The notes under the pieces are model-generated. The model did no database searches. It was given only the letters and a program-made list of their open reading frames with translations, and was not told the DNA's origin. A stretch of 64,000 bases of DNA. Source: Meandrina meandrites (lineage: Eukaryota; Cnidaria; Anthozoa; Scleractinia; Meandrinidae). A program made the position numbers and the translations under genes. Of this stretch, positions 20,555 to 32,097 are shown piece after piece (within the stretch, counting starts at the first letter, position 1; every line of letters starts with the position of its first letter). Location of the stretch: contig OY855915.1 in NCBI GenBank assembly GCA_963693305.1, positions 7,079,607 through 7,143,606 on the forward strand. Reading direction: 5' to 3'.

Positions 20555-21180
20555 CGTAAATGGATGAACCAATCAGATTTGCAGATTTCTAATAGAACTT
20601 GACTGGGTTTCTACTAATTGATCATGGAGCTTGATTGTGTTTCTGCATGTTGTTTTTTTAAGAAAATATTATATTAGAAAAATATTACTTGTGGTGTTAT
20701 GCTTAAAAAATTGTCTTCCTTGCACTGGACTTCAATCCTATAGAGTGTCTTCCTAAACAATTAGACTGCTTGGCCTCCTTATCAACAATAAAGTCCAATT
20801 GGCTGCACCTTGTTTGCACATCCATGGAAGACAAAATCTCGAGTTACACAAGTGTAAAAACCAATTTGTTAGAAATTACAAATTTAATGATCAATCTCCA
20901 GGTTGTATTCATTTCTTCAGGTGTGCAAAGATGTACGTATGATGATGTATTTCTTATAAATAAATGTGAAACTTCTGTGGCCATGTACTACACAAACCCA
21001 CTTATGTCCAGGATTGAGCGCAAGTATTGTTCAGCAAGTACTTTGTATATGACTGAATTATTGGCCATTTTTATACTTTATATTTGACATAATTAAGTGT
21101 GTTTAGGAGACCTTTTATCAATGAGGACACTTCGTGATGCTTCTTATTAGGGTTCAATCCAGGACATATCTGAAAACTGC

Positions 21181-24100
21181 TCTGTTAAGATATTAGTCAG
21201 GTCGCTTAGCGCAAATTTTTGGAAAAAATCATTACACAGTGGATAAAAGCTCCAAAATTTGCAGAATGATTCCTTTAAGACTATTACACTCCTTTTTGAG
21301 TTATTTTTTTTCAAAAAAATAACTCTTAGTCGACAAGAAGACGTATTTGGCTATTAAGTGGGTGGATGGATGGATGTTGGTTGGGTGGATCATTCATGTA
21401 TGTATTTCACACCAATCAGATTTGGGATTCTATCAATTAAGGACCAATCAAATTGCGGCTTGTATATATGGATCGTTTTTATGGATATTTGTTTTGGGTT
21501 CAAGGTACGGCCATTTTTGTTTTGCTATATATTCGACCTTATTGGGCCGTGTTGGTCTGAAGTCTCTATTCCAGTTTTGATTTTTATGTAGCTTTGGGTG
21601 AGAAAATTGTGTGTGGGTTCTGAAACCGAAAAGTGTTTGGAAATTTCATGGTGGTGAGGGTGATTCTCTTGGTTTACGGAATCAACTAGTCTGATGTTTT
21701 TGAGTAGGATAAATACGTATATTGAGAATAAATGTCGTGACTTCCATTGTAAATGTCAGTGTTGTGTGTTTGCTCAACGTTTTGTTTTGGTTTGGTTAAA
21801 GAAATTAACGAGAAATCTTTGAGATTCTAACGACGCGGTGTTTAAACTGTTTTCTCTCAGTTAAAAGTATAGCATTAGTAGGAGCTTTGCCTAAGTAATA
21901 ACACGAGCGACCACAAATCTCTCGGCAAGGTTTTTCCCCAAAAAAATAACGTTTATATTGTAATAGGTTGAGGCATGTGCGTTTATTTGGGTTCGAGAGT
22001 TGCCAAATAATAGGTATTTTCGTGAAGTTGGATTGTGGCCGGAGAAGGTTTGACGTTTCCTGCTTAGTAATAGTAGAACTTCACATGGGCGGTCATGAGT
22101 TATTTATTGTACGATCGTTTGAAAAGCTCATGACGTGATGATGTTACAAAGGGCACGTTTTGTCTGCTCGGCAAATATTAAATTTCCCCTCAGGTGTTTA
22201 GACAACGTAGTTGGATGGCACAGCAAGAGAAAATCATCATTTGTGCCGCGAGTTAGTGCCGTGGGAAGGTATAGTAGTAGTCGCGCGAGTCTCGCATTTC
22301 AAGCTTCGCATTGTTGATGGCTATCTCCGTACCAATGACGTAATGCTTGCAAGTGTTTACGTCGGCCAAATTTATTTTCTTCGGATCTCTGAACTTGCTT
22401 CGATGAAACAGCCAAAAGATTTACTTCAACTGGCTTAACCGACAAGAAATACTCGCAAAATTGCAAACAAATTAACGACCGTCACTTTTTTGAAGTAAAC
22501 ATGCAAAGTAAACATAATCTTGTTTGTCACGTATCGAAAGTGAAAGCTGCAACGTCAGCGCATTCCATGGCTAACGCAATACCTTTATAGTGTATTTAAG
22601 GTGGCCCGCGGCTATTTTTTGGGAACGGAGGTGTTCTTTTCTAAATCGAGTTTTGGGCATGTAAACCTCAACCGATTTTTCTGATTTTTGGCAGTCGAAA
22701 TAACAAATGTTCAAATTTTATAAAGCTTTAAATTATAGGGCAAACAAGGCAAACGATCACGAGATATTAGCGCTTTTGAAAAAATATATTTATGAAAAAA
22801 ACGCGAATATTTTCCAAACCCGACGATAGATTTTTTTCTAATTAATGTCAACAAGTTCAAATTATCCAAGTTTTAATGTGAGCAAGTTTCAACGAAATCG
22901 GCTTGGTAGAAATTGCTGCACAGTTGACTGTTGAATTTTTGCTTCAAAATATTATGCTTGTGTATAATTGGGAGCTGTTACAACAACGTTTAAGTAATGC
23001 TCAGATCCAATCGATTATTTGAAAGCTTAATGCCAGCTATAACGTTGCTGAAAAGTATGGAAAGATCGGAAGCTCCTAGAAAAAGTTGTAAACGAATGAA
23101 GAGGAAGAGGTTTACGATGCGTAAATTGTGAATTTTAAAATATTCATTTTTTTCGAATTAAAAAAAATCCACCGATTTTTTTTCTTTTATTTCTAAGTAT
23201 GAGAAAATACAGCATGTATGCAAACGGCTTTATATAGTTTCGTGTGTCTAATCTCGATGAAACGCGTCGAATTTTGTTCGCCAAGATGGCTAGTTCGCGT
23301 CTTTGCAACTGAAAATGTTCTTCTGCAAAGAATCAACTTTCAAAACCGTCAAAAACCTTTCGTGTTTCATTCAACTTCGCATAGCAGCTTGCCTGTTTCC
23401 GCCGACAGCTATGTCGCGAGGGTGCCGTGTGGTGTTCACTCGTGTCTTATTCTATCGCGTAATCTGATTGGCCAAAGAGAAAACAAAAGATTCTACGTCA
23501 CGGAAATCGTTTTCTGGCTCGAGTTCGCAGACGTTAGTTTTCGGCGGAGACAAGCGACAGCCGGAAATACTTCTGCGTTCGCAGGCTAAGATATACCAAA
23601 ATTTTAGGACAATTTGTCTGCGATACCATATTACAGGGAGCAGGCCGCGCAAACATGTCAAGAGCAACTTGATACATCATATTTGACGAACAATGCTTTC
23701 TGATAGGTTTCCTGGTTTCGTCCCCATTGATTTAGTGAAATACTATAACATTACTTATAATAAGAACGTCATTTTAAGCCTCAAATCGTGAAAAAAATTC
23801 AGTAGAAACTCTCAGCCTCGCCCCCAAAATTAGACTTTCTTATAAAAAAAGAGTGTAAATAATCTTATCGGTGGCTGCGTCTCGATTTTTTAACTTCAAT
23901 CTGCATAATTTGCTACTTGTGACCACGTGCAAACTCTTAAGCACTGCTACCACGCCATTTAAGCTTGGCGCAATGAACGTCTGACAGGAGGAAATATTTC
24001 TTTACTCCGTAAGTAATTTGCAGCTTAAATGTTGCAATTAGTTAAACTACAGAAAACAAAATTTCATAGCTTTCTTTGCCGATTTTTCCGATCTTATGAC

Positions 24101-24236
24101 GCAAGATAGTCGTGCATGCACGGATGAGTCAGTGATAGCTGAACTGTACGTACTTGAAGTCAAAGATAAGTAGCGGTACAAAACAACGAAAGACGATTAA
24201 AGATCTTCAGAACAATATGTTTCTTTTCAGCCAGCT
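21181..24236. other. intergenic DNA
   Basis: Homology between the two subfamily II segments ends near 21180 (and 43200). Beyond this I see no gene. There is a small perfect hairpin at about 21297-21326 (GAGTTATTTTTTTTC and its complement), a TTTAAGGTGGCCC motif at about 22599, and the dispersed repeat at 23527-23590. Confidence 0.4.
23527..23590. repeat. dispersed repeat fragment shared with 2168-2236
   Basis: Contains TTTTCGGCGGAGACAAGCG, ACAGCCGGAAATAC and TTCGCAGGCTA, with CGAGTTCGCAGACGTTA just before. The outer GTTCGCAG and TTCGCAGGC motifs may be related transposon ends. Confidence 0.5.
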
Positions 24237-24237
24237 C

Positions 24238-24300
24238 AGGGGCGGATCTAGGGGAGGGTGCTGGGGGTGCACTCAAGTGTTCACCACTGTGCAATTGCAA
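24238..24300. repeat. single end of a hAT-like MITE (AGGGGCGGATC family)
   Basis: CAGGGGCGGATCTAGGGG matches the end of the element at 43771-43946. The other end is not seen within a plausible distance. Confidence 0.4.
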
Positions 24301-24625
24301 GTGCAATCCCCACGGCGGGTCTCAAAATAAGTGACACGATCCACACAGAAAAAGTGAGGGTGTTAAAGAACACCAAGGGTAGTATAAATTTACACTATGT
24401 CCGTGTTACCACAACACCAACATGGTGTAATTACAACAATACACTAATTCAGTGTTAACAAACACCAAAATGGTGTAATCAAACCATTGTGCAACACCTT
24501 GTTGGTGTTTTTTTACACTGCAACCGTGTAGCAAAAATCTTGCACGGGCTTAACACAGCTAGTATGTAATTTTACACTGGATCGTGTATGCCAACACGAA
24601 ATAGTTGTGAAATTACACGAAATGC

Positions 24626-27600
24626 CAATTACTTCTTGTGCCAGAAAATGCTCAAGAAAGACACTTATGTAAGATTGTTTGATGTGATGCAGACCGATAC
24701 TGAAGGAAATGCCGAATAAACCCAGCTGACTAGTATGCATTGATATCAGTAAAGCTGAGAAGAGTAATAAGAAGGATATCACGTACAACATAATACAATA
24801 AGTCATGTTTAATACACTTTTTTATTATACATAGTAAATAAAAAGGAATAAAACTGAACAGTGTCAGTTTTGCTGGATAACCTAAACCTTAAGGAGACGT
24901 GGGAGGGCCGTTCATAAACTGTGTCAATATTTGAGAAAAAAAAATCCAAATTTACATGCAAATGAGCAGTGAACGATGAAAACATTTTGAAAGTCAATCT
25001 GAAAGCATCCTGGCACGGTGCAAGTTATCTGAAAGTTGGGCTCAAAGCTATGACTATTTCGAATGTGATTTAAATATCGTTTAAAAGTTGCAAAGGACAA
25101 ATGGCTACACTTCCATCACATGTAATTGGTCCCGCTGTTCCTTGTTTCATGGGAATCGACCTGTTGCCATCATTCGGTCCCAGGTTTTTACCGGCAAGCG
25201 GACCGATCGAACGGAAATTGCACAAAAAGAAGTAGCAGTTGTTCTACTACTGTTGGACGACTTTGATTGCAAAAAAAAAAAAAAAAAAAATGTAATAATA
25301 ACATCACGGCGATACGAATAAGCTTTTCTCTTACTGTTATCAGCTTGCGTGCATATTTGATCATTCGTGATTGCAATTTGATAGGTCAATGACAGCTAAA
25401 TAGCTAATTATGATACAGAACAATTTTGAAGGCTTCAAAACACGCAAAGTATGTCACGAGATGTTAAGAATCGATCTAGTCCTCAAATTAAAGCAATAAA
25501 ATGTAATCGAATAGAAAATTTGCTGAATAAGGCAAGCATTAGGTGATATCTATGATGCCTCGCGCTGTGGCCCTCACTGTACGAAAAGGTGGTGTATACA
25601 TTTTGGTGATCAAGTCTTCTGATTGTCATCCAATACTTCACATCTAACGTCGTCAAAGTAAAAGGCGGGAATGACGTGACCTACCTTCTAGATCAGAGGA
25701 GGTATTTTGAAAACCGCTCACGGAGGGTTCGTTGTTTGAGAACAACTTGTTAGAACGATCTGCTATTCATCGTCCTCGTGTAGGAATCTCCAGGCAATCT
25801 CCGTGATCAGAGGTAAGTCTTCAATCATTCTTGTTTTACTTAGTACTGATTGTGAGTACTGCAGTGAGTAGAAATAAAGGATATTACACGGCCGGCGAGA
25901 AGATATTCGAGCGGCAAAAATATATAATTTGTTTTTACCACTCGGAGATCAAATTCATATCTTTGAGCCGGCGTGTAATGTTTTTTTTTTATTATTATAT
26001 AGACAAAAACTACAGAAGTGAATCGAAAGCACACACCTTTAATAGGTATAAAGCTCTTGCGGCTCGGCGGCTGGAATTTCTTAAATATCTCCCCTTTGAT
26101 ATACTTTTCAAGAAAATTATTTTAAGTCATGTGAAGTTTCCTTCTTCATGTTTGCATTTTCCTGCTCCTTTGCGAACGATTTTATGTCAGCTTCAGTGAA
26201 CTTAACGTCTCGATCACTCGTCGTGTTTCAACCGGCGTTTGACAACGTTTGTCAGCCGAGCAATATAATGGCGAGTAAATGGCAAATGGCTGTTGATCGT
26301 TGGTCGAGTTTATGCCTGCACGCAAATTTTCGCTTACTGAATTTAGTTCCCAGTAGGGAGCGAGGACAATAATGTCCACGCTTCGTGTCGTTGACCGAGA
26401 CGAATCCCTTTGCCGTGAGTTAAAGCGGAAAGTTGTTGGAATTTTTTCAGTTTTAAACTGAAAATATACGAGATTAACTTCACAGACTTCTAGAGCAAAA
26501 ACTTGCGTGCCAGTTGGGAATCGTACACATGGGTCGATTTCCGGTCTTAATTGCTCACTCGAAACATGTTAGGAATATGCGGCCGTTTGTGTCTTTGCCA
26601 GAACATCATACAATAAAAAGATATGTTTTATAAACTCTACGTGAAAATAATATATTTTATCAACTGTTAGCCAGAACGTGCAAATGTTTCCTAAGATCAA
26701 TTCGAGTTCTTAAAATACAATGCATACCCCTTCGAAGCCCGTACAACCCCCAACCCCAGGCATACCGTAAATCAATTTCTTGCTCAAAAATGGTGAGGGG
26801 GAGGAGGGCTTATATTTTAGAAAGGGGGGTGGCTCGATAGAAGATTTTACAGCATTTACATTGAAAATTAAAATACCCAAGCACTGATTTTCATGTAACC
26901 GCAAAAATAATAATGCCTTTGACAATGATAATTATAGCGAATGCCCCAAGCCAGGGATGGAAAAGCTGTAAAATGCACAACAAATGCTCCCCACCCCCGG
27001 AATGGACAGAGCCATAACTGTGTACATTCATGATGGAATAACCTCACCTTTTGCAATAAAGAAACAAGATTGTGTTGCTCCGGAAAATAGCCAAACCTCT
27101 TTGATAGAAGGTTTCTTTGGTTTGAATCCCCCTCCCCTCTGGAAATTCCAGTAAAGCCCCATACTTTCCTTTAAAACTTTCGGCTTTTGTGACAAGTTTA
27201 GATTGTATATTCCCTCCCGCCCCTCCCCCCCCCCCCCCCCCCCCCCACCACCACCACCAAAAAAAAAAAATACTGTTGGTGAAGCCGTGAAGTTTTTTAA
27301 GCCTAAAATTACTTTTGGATTGTCAACTACAATTCAAATAGACCCCAGTAGATTAGATTATAATAACTAAAATACACTTATGGTACAAAATAACGAAACA
27401 CGTTGTTAAGTTTTTAAAAGCCTACATGTACTTTGATGGTTGTGAGGTGTTGTAATGCTCATTTTTTTTGTACTGTACTTTTTTTTCTGTGGTATCAACA
27501 AAAGATCAATTGAAGTAACTGATGGCGAATGACTGAAGTGCATGAATGAGGAGAGACTTAAGATTCTCGTACCCCTTGCCGGTCTCCGTTTGAAAATAAT

Positions 27601-28381
27601 GGACAAGATTAACAAGTTGAATGCCCAGGAGAGCAGGGATATTGTTCACTTCAATTGATGTCCTTCGGGTTGCCGACCATTGTAGTTCAAGAGGACGAAC
27701 CTCTGGTAGCTGATAAAGGAGAAACATCAGCCACAAGTGACAAAAGGTTTGGTGTTATCAAGTAGGAACTGACTATAATAAATATTTTTAACTTTAGTTA
27801 ATGTTCTCTAAGGGGTGGGGTGTAATCATTCTTAAAAAATGAAAGTCATAATTTAACATCATTGCCCACAGGGAAGTCAGAGCCACTCAAAGGCTGGGAG
27901 ATTAGATAAACAATGTTGCAGGGAGGGGGCTTTTCTTGCACTTTTCTATTACTGATTTTCTCTCACTTGCTCAAGACATATTTCCAATACTCCAGTATTA
28001 AAATGCCTTGTTCATTTATTAATCAGTTCCATTTTTTTTCTTTTGTGACCTGTCTATTAAGTATTTGGCCATTAATCGTTATTTCTAAGCAGCATTATAG
28101 CAATTTGACTGTATTGAGCTTTTCGTCAAACTTAAACTTAAATCAATTTTGAATTTCCTGTTCAGTGGCATTTCAATCCTAACTTTTTTGGTCTACTTTC
28201 AGTCTATTATTGCACTAAGTTTATTGTGCCACTGTTAGTCTCTACCAATTCATCATGTTGTGGGCTAATCCATAGCTATGTAAAGTGGATTTTCCGCTTT
28301 TGACTAGCTCCAAAGTTGAGTCGGATTAATTATTTAAACCACTCATTACTTGGAACATGATGAATTGGCAGATGGTAACAA
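24626..28381. other. interior of the 5.8-kb element, mostly unassigned
   Basis: No coding region is supported. It contains a poly(A) run (25271-25290), a fragment of the GTTCCAG-type MITE at about 27095-27190 (GGTTTGAATCCCCCTCCCCT, CTGGAAATTCCAGT) and a 22-base C run at 27225-27246 followed by (ACC)n. Confidence 0.4.
27225..27246. repeat. poly(C) run, 22 bases
   Basis: Uninterrupted C run followed by ACCACCACCACC and an A run. Confidence 0.9.
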
Positions 28382-28660
28382 GTGGTCAGCAAGTACAAAA
28401 CCAATAACAACTACCAGTACCACAACACAAATTTTGCCTTTTTATTAGCTCAAAAAGATCGATCGAGGCGAGACGACGTCAGAGAAAAGAGAAAACGGGC
28501 CCAGAAAAGGCAATTGAAGAAAGATGACCATGTAGAGTTAATGCAAGAAAAATGCAAAAGACTGACAACAGAAGAAACATTGGTTTTGGCTGAAAAAGAG
28601 AAATTTTACCAAATGTGGCGTCAAACTGACCGTGAGAAAGAAAAATTATTTCAATTCTAG
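28382..28660 (+). CDS. possible exon, lysine/glutamate-rich coiled coil, inside the 5.8-kb element
   Basis: A 92-residue frame has a strongly charged helical second half, with RSRRDDVREKRKRAQKRQL followed by LVLAEKEKFYQMWRQTDREKE. This pattern would form a coiled coil. A TTTTTATTAG acceptor-like sequence ends at 28448, so coding sequence may begin at LAQKDRSRRD rather than at the first methionine. I do not recognise a family. It could be the remains of a protein encoded by the surrounding element. Confidence 0.3.
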   Translation: MVSKYKTNNNYQYHNTNFAFLLAQKDRSRRDDVREKRKRAQKRQLKKDDHVELMQEKCKRLTTEETLVLAEKEKFYQMWRQTDREKEKLFQF

Positions 28661-29130
28661 ATGACTATGGACAAGAAATCAACCAAAGCATGTATTGTTC
28701 AACGATATGTACAATCGCCCTAATCATCTCCAAGCGTAGATTGAAACGGTATAATCATAGAATATTGAAGGAAGATACTTTATTATGGGTCTATTTTTAT
28801 TATTTCTATTGTTGTTGTTGTTGTTGTCTATCTTTAGCTTTTTAAAACACCCTAGAAAGGTATAGTAAAATGATTCCAATATTGAAGTATTCGAAAGAGT
28901 TTGAAAGAACTTCAGCGGCAGGGGAAACTACTGAGTCGGTTTTCCTCCAGCATTTCTCGTTCTTCAAACACGTGAAAATAATAGAGGTGGGCCCATGAAA
29001 GTTTCAAGAGCTACATTCAGCTGAAGCTGTCCATATCCCCCATTTCATAACAATGCCAATGTTATATGGTATTGCTTAACTATATAAATCATAATTAACA
29101 CGGTGTCGTTTCCATTTTTTTTTTCTTCTT

Positions 29131-29395
29131 GTAGAATGGCCGTGATGCAAAAGAAGTGGCAAAAGGCACAATGGAGGGAATGCCTCACTTTATTATCTTT
29201 GAAGATGCAGTGCACTCCCCAGATGTTGTATTTATCAGTGGGGAGCAGGATCTCCTTTTGAAGATGAATGGGGGGCATACCAGAGTCCTGATCACCTTGC
29301 TGTTCTTATATTTCGTTTGCAATATCCAGTACCCAAAGGAATGCATGAACTTATATATATACATTCCGTCTGAGGAGCTCAGAGATACGTGCTAA
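29131..29395 (+). CDS. possible terminal exon inside the 5.8-kb element
   Basis: A TTTTTTTCTTCTTGTAG acceptor is followed by an open frame of about 87 codons beginning with NGRDAKEVAKGTMEGMPHF, containing a hydrophobic stretch (VLITLLFLYFVCNIQYP) and ending at TAA (29393-29395). The hydrophobic run ending in FxxNIxYP recalls, from memory, the C-termini of repeat-associated hypothetical proteins in animal genomes; this is tentative. It may belong with the coiled-coil frame 500 bp upstream. Confidence 0.3.
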
Positions 29396-30175
29396 ACGTA
29401 TATGATAGCGTAAGACTCCCTACGAAAGTGGTGCAGCTCTTGAATGAATTGAACTGTTAGGGCCACTGAATTATAAATAACTATTTTGGTTCAGACATGG
29501 CAAAGTTTTGTTACTGAAACCCGTATGTATGTTGTTGAAATAGTCCGTCCTAGGTGTGCTTCTTTGTAACTAAAGTGAACAGTGTTTTTGTCACTGATTA
29601 AATACTGAGATGGAAACTAATGAAACCACAGTAGTTTTGAGTAGTCATTACTGTACGTACTCTTAAGTTACCTACTTTCCCTGTTTAATTCACTACAAAG
29701 AGTGTTAACTCAGCACCTGTATGGTGTTGTTATAACACAACTAAAAGTGTTGATTTACACAAATTTAGTGTAAAATACTCATTGGTGTAAATTTACTTTA
29801 TTTCGGTGTGCACACAGCTGCAAGGTGTTTTACACCATATAAGTGTCATTGATACACTTTTTTAGTGTAAAAGAAACACTAAAGCAGTGTTAAGTAAACG
29901 CCATTGCGGTGTGTTTCAACACCTCAATCGGATTATATAACGCGACTTTGGTGTTAACTTACACTTTTTTGGAGTAAAATTACCCTGATTATGTGTTGTC
30001 ATAACACTGCGCAGGTGTTTTTAAACGCAATCGTAATCGTCATTATTTGTAATTTACACCATGTTGGTGTAAATGTACACTGTTCCGGTGTTAATAAAAC
30101 ACTAAATTGGTGTTCACACAGCTGCAAGAATTTACACTTTTTTGGTGTTACCATAACACTCTCGATTTTTCTGTG

Positions 30176-31409
30176 CAAACTTTTTAAATATAAAAACGTA
30201 GTAAGTACATCCTTACTAACAGTCTACTAGAAGTGACCGACGGGGATCAAATGGGTGTGTCCTAATTTTCCGTGAAAATTAAATTTGGCAAAACGTTCAG
30301 GTGCGGTCCAGAATTTTAAAAAGGGCTGGCAGTTAACAAATACTTCTTTACAATTTAATTTTAGCCACAGGTTTTTTTGGAAGGTAGGGAGGGACGTGAT
30401 TGGAAGCAAATATTTTGACACTATTTTAGCTAAAAATTTCAACGATTTTTTTTCCCAAAATTTCTACTACAATCGCGAAAATGCCCCGGTCATAAAAGCA
30501 CAAGCAATATAAAAATTACAGAGAACATTTTGCAGAAAAAAATTTAACTTGAGTAACAAGACTGTATAGAAAACGTCAAACTAAAGATTGTTATGAGATC
30601 AATTTAAACAACAACTTTACAAGTTGCTTCGGAGAGGAAAAGGCCCTATCACTATCACTGTGCTAGCTCTGGTCCAACACACTTCCATATCTAAAAAAAG
30701 CTGTTTACGATTTTCAAGTCGAACCAAAAATGTTACCATCTGTCCCTGTACAAACAGAATTCTAAAGAATACTCATCTTTTAATTTACGCATCGTACTAA
30801 TAATTAATTCCTGGTATGCTCAACTCAAGGTTTAAGGATAATTATTTTGAATATTGAGTATTGCATTAAAGCTAAATAACGAAGTAGAGTAAACTATGCC
30901 CGCTACAGCTTCGCCTCGGGTAAAACATTGTGAACTTAGAAAAAGTACTAACATTCAAAGTTAATCTGGATTTTTAATTATAGCTTAAAAACTGAAAATA
31001 GTAATAAATTCTCACCGGGTGCCCTCACTCCCAAACGCCCCAGGCAAGGATAAGTTATGGGACGAAGCGAACCCGGAGGCGGAAAGGAGCGGGAGCTAGG
31101 ATGAAAACAAGGGTCATCGCTGCGGGGAGGAGGGAGGGGCACCAAGCGCACGACTGGCGTACGTTAAAACGAAAAGAGGAATAAACAGGGTGAAACAGGC
31201 TTATTTATACCAAACCTATACAAAACGGACTCTCCCAAGGGGCTACAGGTGCACAGGAATTTTAAACTTTGAATCCCAAAGCGACTGGAGGCGTTTGTGC
31301 GAGATGGCCCCAGTGAGAATATTATATTCTGAATTCTGAAAACTATTTTTTTCATTCTTTCACGTACAATGAATCTCTTTTCTACTAGGAATCAACAGTG
31401 AAAGGCAAG
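30176..31409. other. duplicated BTB upstream sequence
   Basis: About 30457-30840 is homologous to about 38634-38900 (shared TCAAGTCGAACCAAAAATGTT and AATTCTAAAGAATACTCATC); the second copy lacks about 160 bp. The TTAA at about 30828 is unoccupied here, while at 38896 it holds a MITE. No gene seen. Confidence 0.55.
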
Positions 31410-31580
31410 TATATAAGCAACGCTAAGTGAAGTGCGGCAGTTATTTGGCTGTGATTTAAACTGACTACACTGTCACGCAATGATATTGATCCATAAATTA
31501 AACGAATATCTTCGTACAAAATCTAAGATTTGCAAAAAAAAAAAAAAAATGCGACGAAAATGAAGTACCCATGCCATAGA
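31410..31580 (+). promoter_or_regulatory. putative TATA box and 5' flank upstream of BTB copy 5
   Basis: TATATAAG at 31410 lies in the same context as the TATAAAA at 17651 (GAAAGGCAAG before it, CAACGC and AAGTGAAGTGCGG after it). Homology to the other flanks stops near 31580, where unrelated repeat sequence intervenes before the gene. Confidence 0.35.
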
Positions 31581-31599
31581 GAGCCACGTAGAAATGAAA

Positions 31600-31770
31600 A
31601 ACCTTAACGGGACAACGAAATGATAGAGTCCAAACTGAAAGTGAAAAATGCAAACTCTGGACAGCTGTTTCGACCTGATGATTTTATAGACAACTGTCTT
31701 CACGCTAGTAGTTCTATTCTGTGCGGCATACACTCTGCTGATGAGACCCAATCAGGTCGAACCAACCACA
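31600..31770 (-). repeat. Penelope-like element fragment with hammerhead-ribozyme-like pieces
   Basis: On the minus strand, GACAGTTGTC and CGAAACAGCTGTC can form a hammerhead stem III with the GUC and GAAA core elements, but the CUGAUGAG core between them is missing. On the plus strand at about 31738, CTGATGAGACC...GGTC GAAC looks like the missing core and stem II. Penelope-like elements are known to carry hammerhead motifs. The pieces seem rearranged and inactive. Confidence 0.35.
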
Positions 31771-31873
31771 AAATGAATGCTAACCGCAAGCAAATTGCAG
31801 TAAATAAATGTTAACTGCAAGCAAACTACAGCAACTGCAATTTGCTTGCGGTTGGCATTCATTTTGTGGTTGG
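31762..31873. repeat. hairpin with ~39-bp arms upstream of BTB copy 5
   Basis: CCAACCACAAAATGAATGC and the following AACCGCAAGCAAATTGCAGT are matched by an almost perfect inverted copy ending at 31873. The loop of about 32 bp carries a further partial copy (AACTGCAAGCAAACT). Confidence 0.75.
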
Positions 31874-32097
31874 GTGACTCTATGTTTTCATTGTTGGCGG
31901 CCATGTTGTGTTACCATGAAGTATATGCCCTGAAGTGCTTGGTTTCCAGTCTCCCAGCGGAGGGCCAAAACTGTACTATTACACAATGTACCTGCTGCTC
32001 ACAAGAAAACCGCTGGTTTAATTGCGCCTTCATTTCGCTTTCCCGCCATTTTTGCTCAGCCCCGGCGCTCTGCTATTATTTTGATACAAACCGAGTC

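Larger units (their letters stand above)
24344..30175. mobile_element. 5.8-kb transposon-like element with palindrome-array ends
   Basis: The left end CACAGAAAAAGTGAGGGTGT and the inverted right end (starting CACAGAAAAATCGAGAGTGT) are imperfect terminal repeats. Inside each end lies an array of short palindromes of the type ACACCNNNNNGGTGTAA or ACACTNNNNNAGTGTTA, spaced roughly every 20-25 bp. The left array covers about 24344-24625 and the right about 29690-30175. The flanks share only CA, so a target duplication is not evident. The interior carries a coiled-coil-like frame (28382-28660) and a possible final exon (29131-29395), which may be element genes or passengers. No transposase was recognised. 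Confidence 0.6.

Noticed and set aside
22599..22620. TTTAAGGTGGC motif as a transposon end, with a similar motif at 8993
   Set aside because: Only about 12 bases match and no inverted partner was found.
29690..30175. CRISPR-like array
   Set aside because: The repeats are short palindromes with variable spacing in a eukaryotic transposon end, not identical direct repeats with unique spacers.
31846..32097. 84-codon N-terminal extension of BTB copy 5
   Set aside because: It overlaps a hairpin repeat and is frameshifted in the paralogous copy at 2875.
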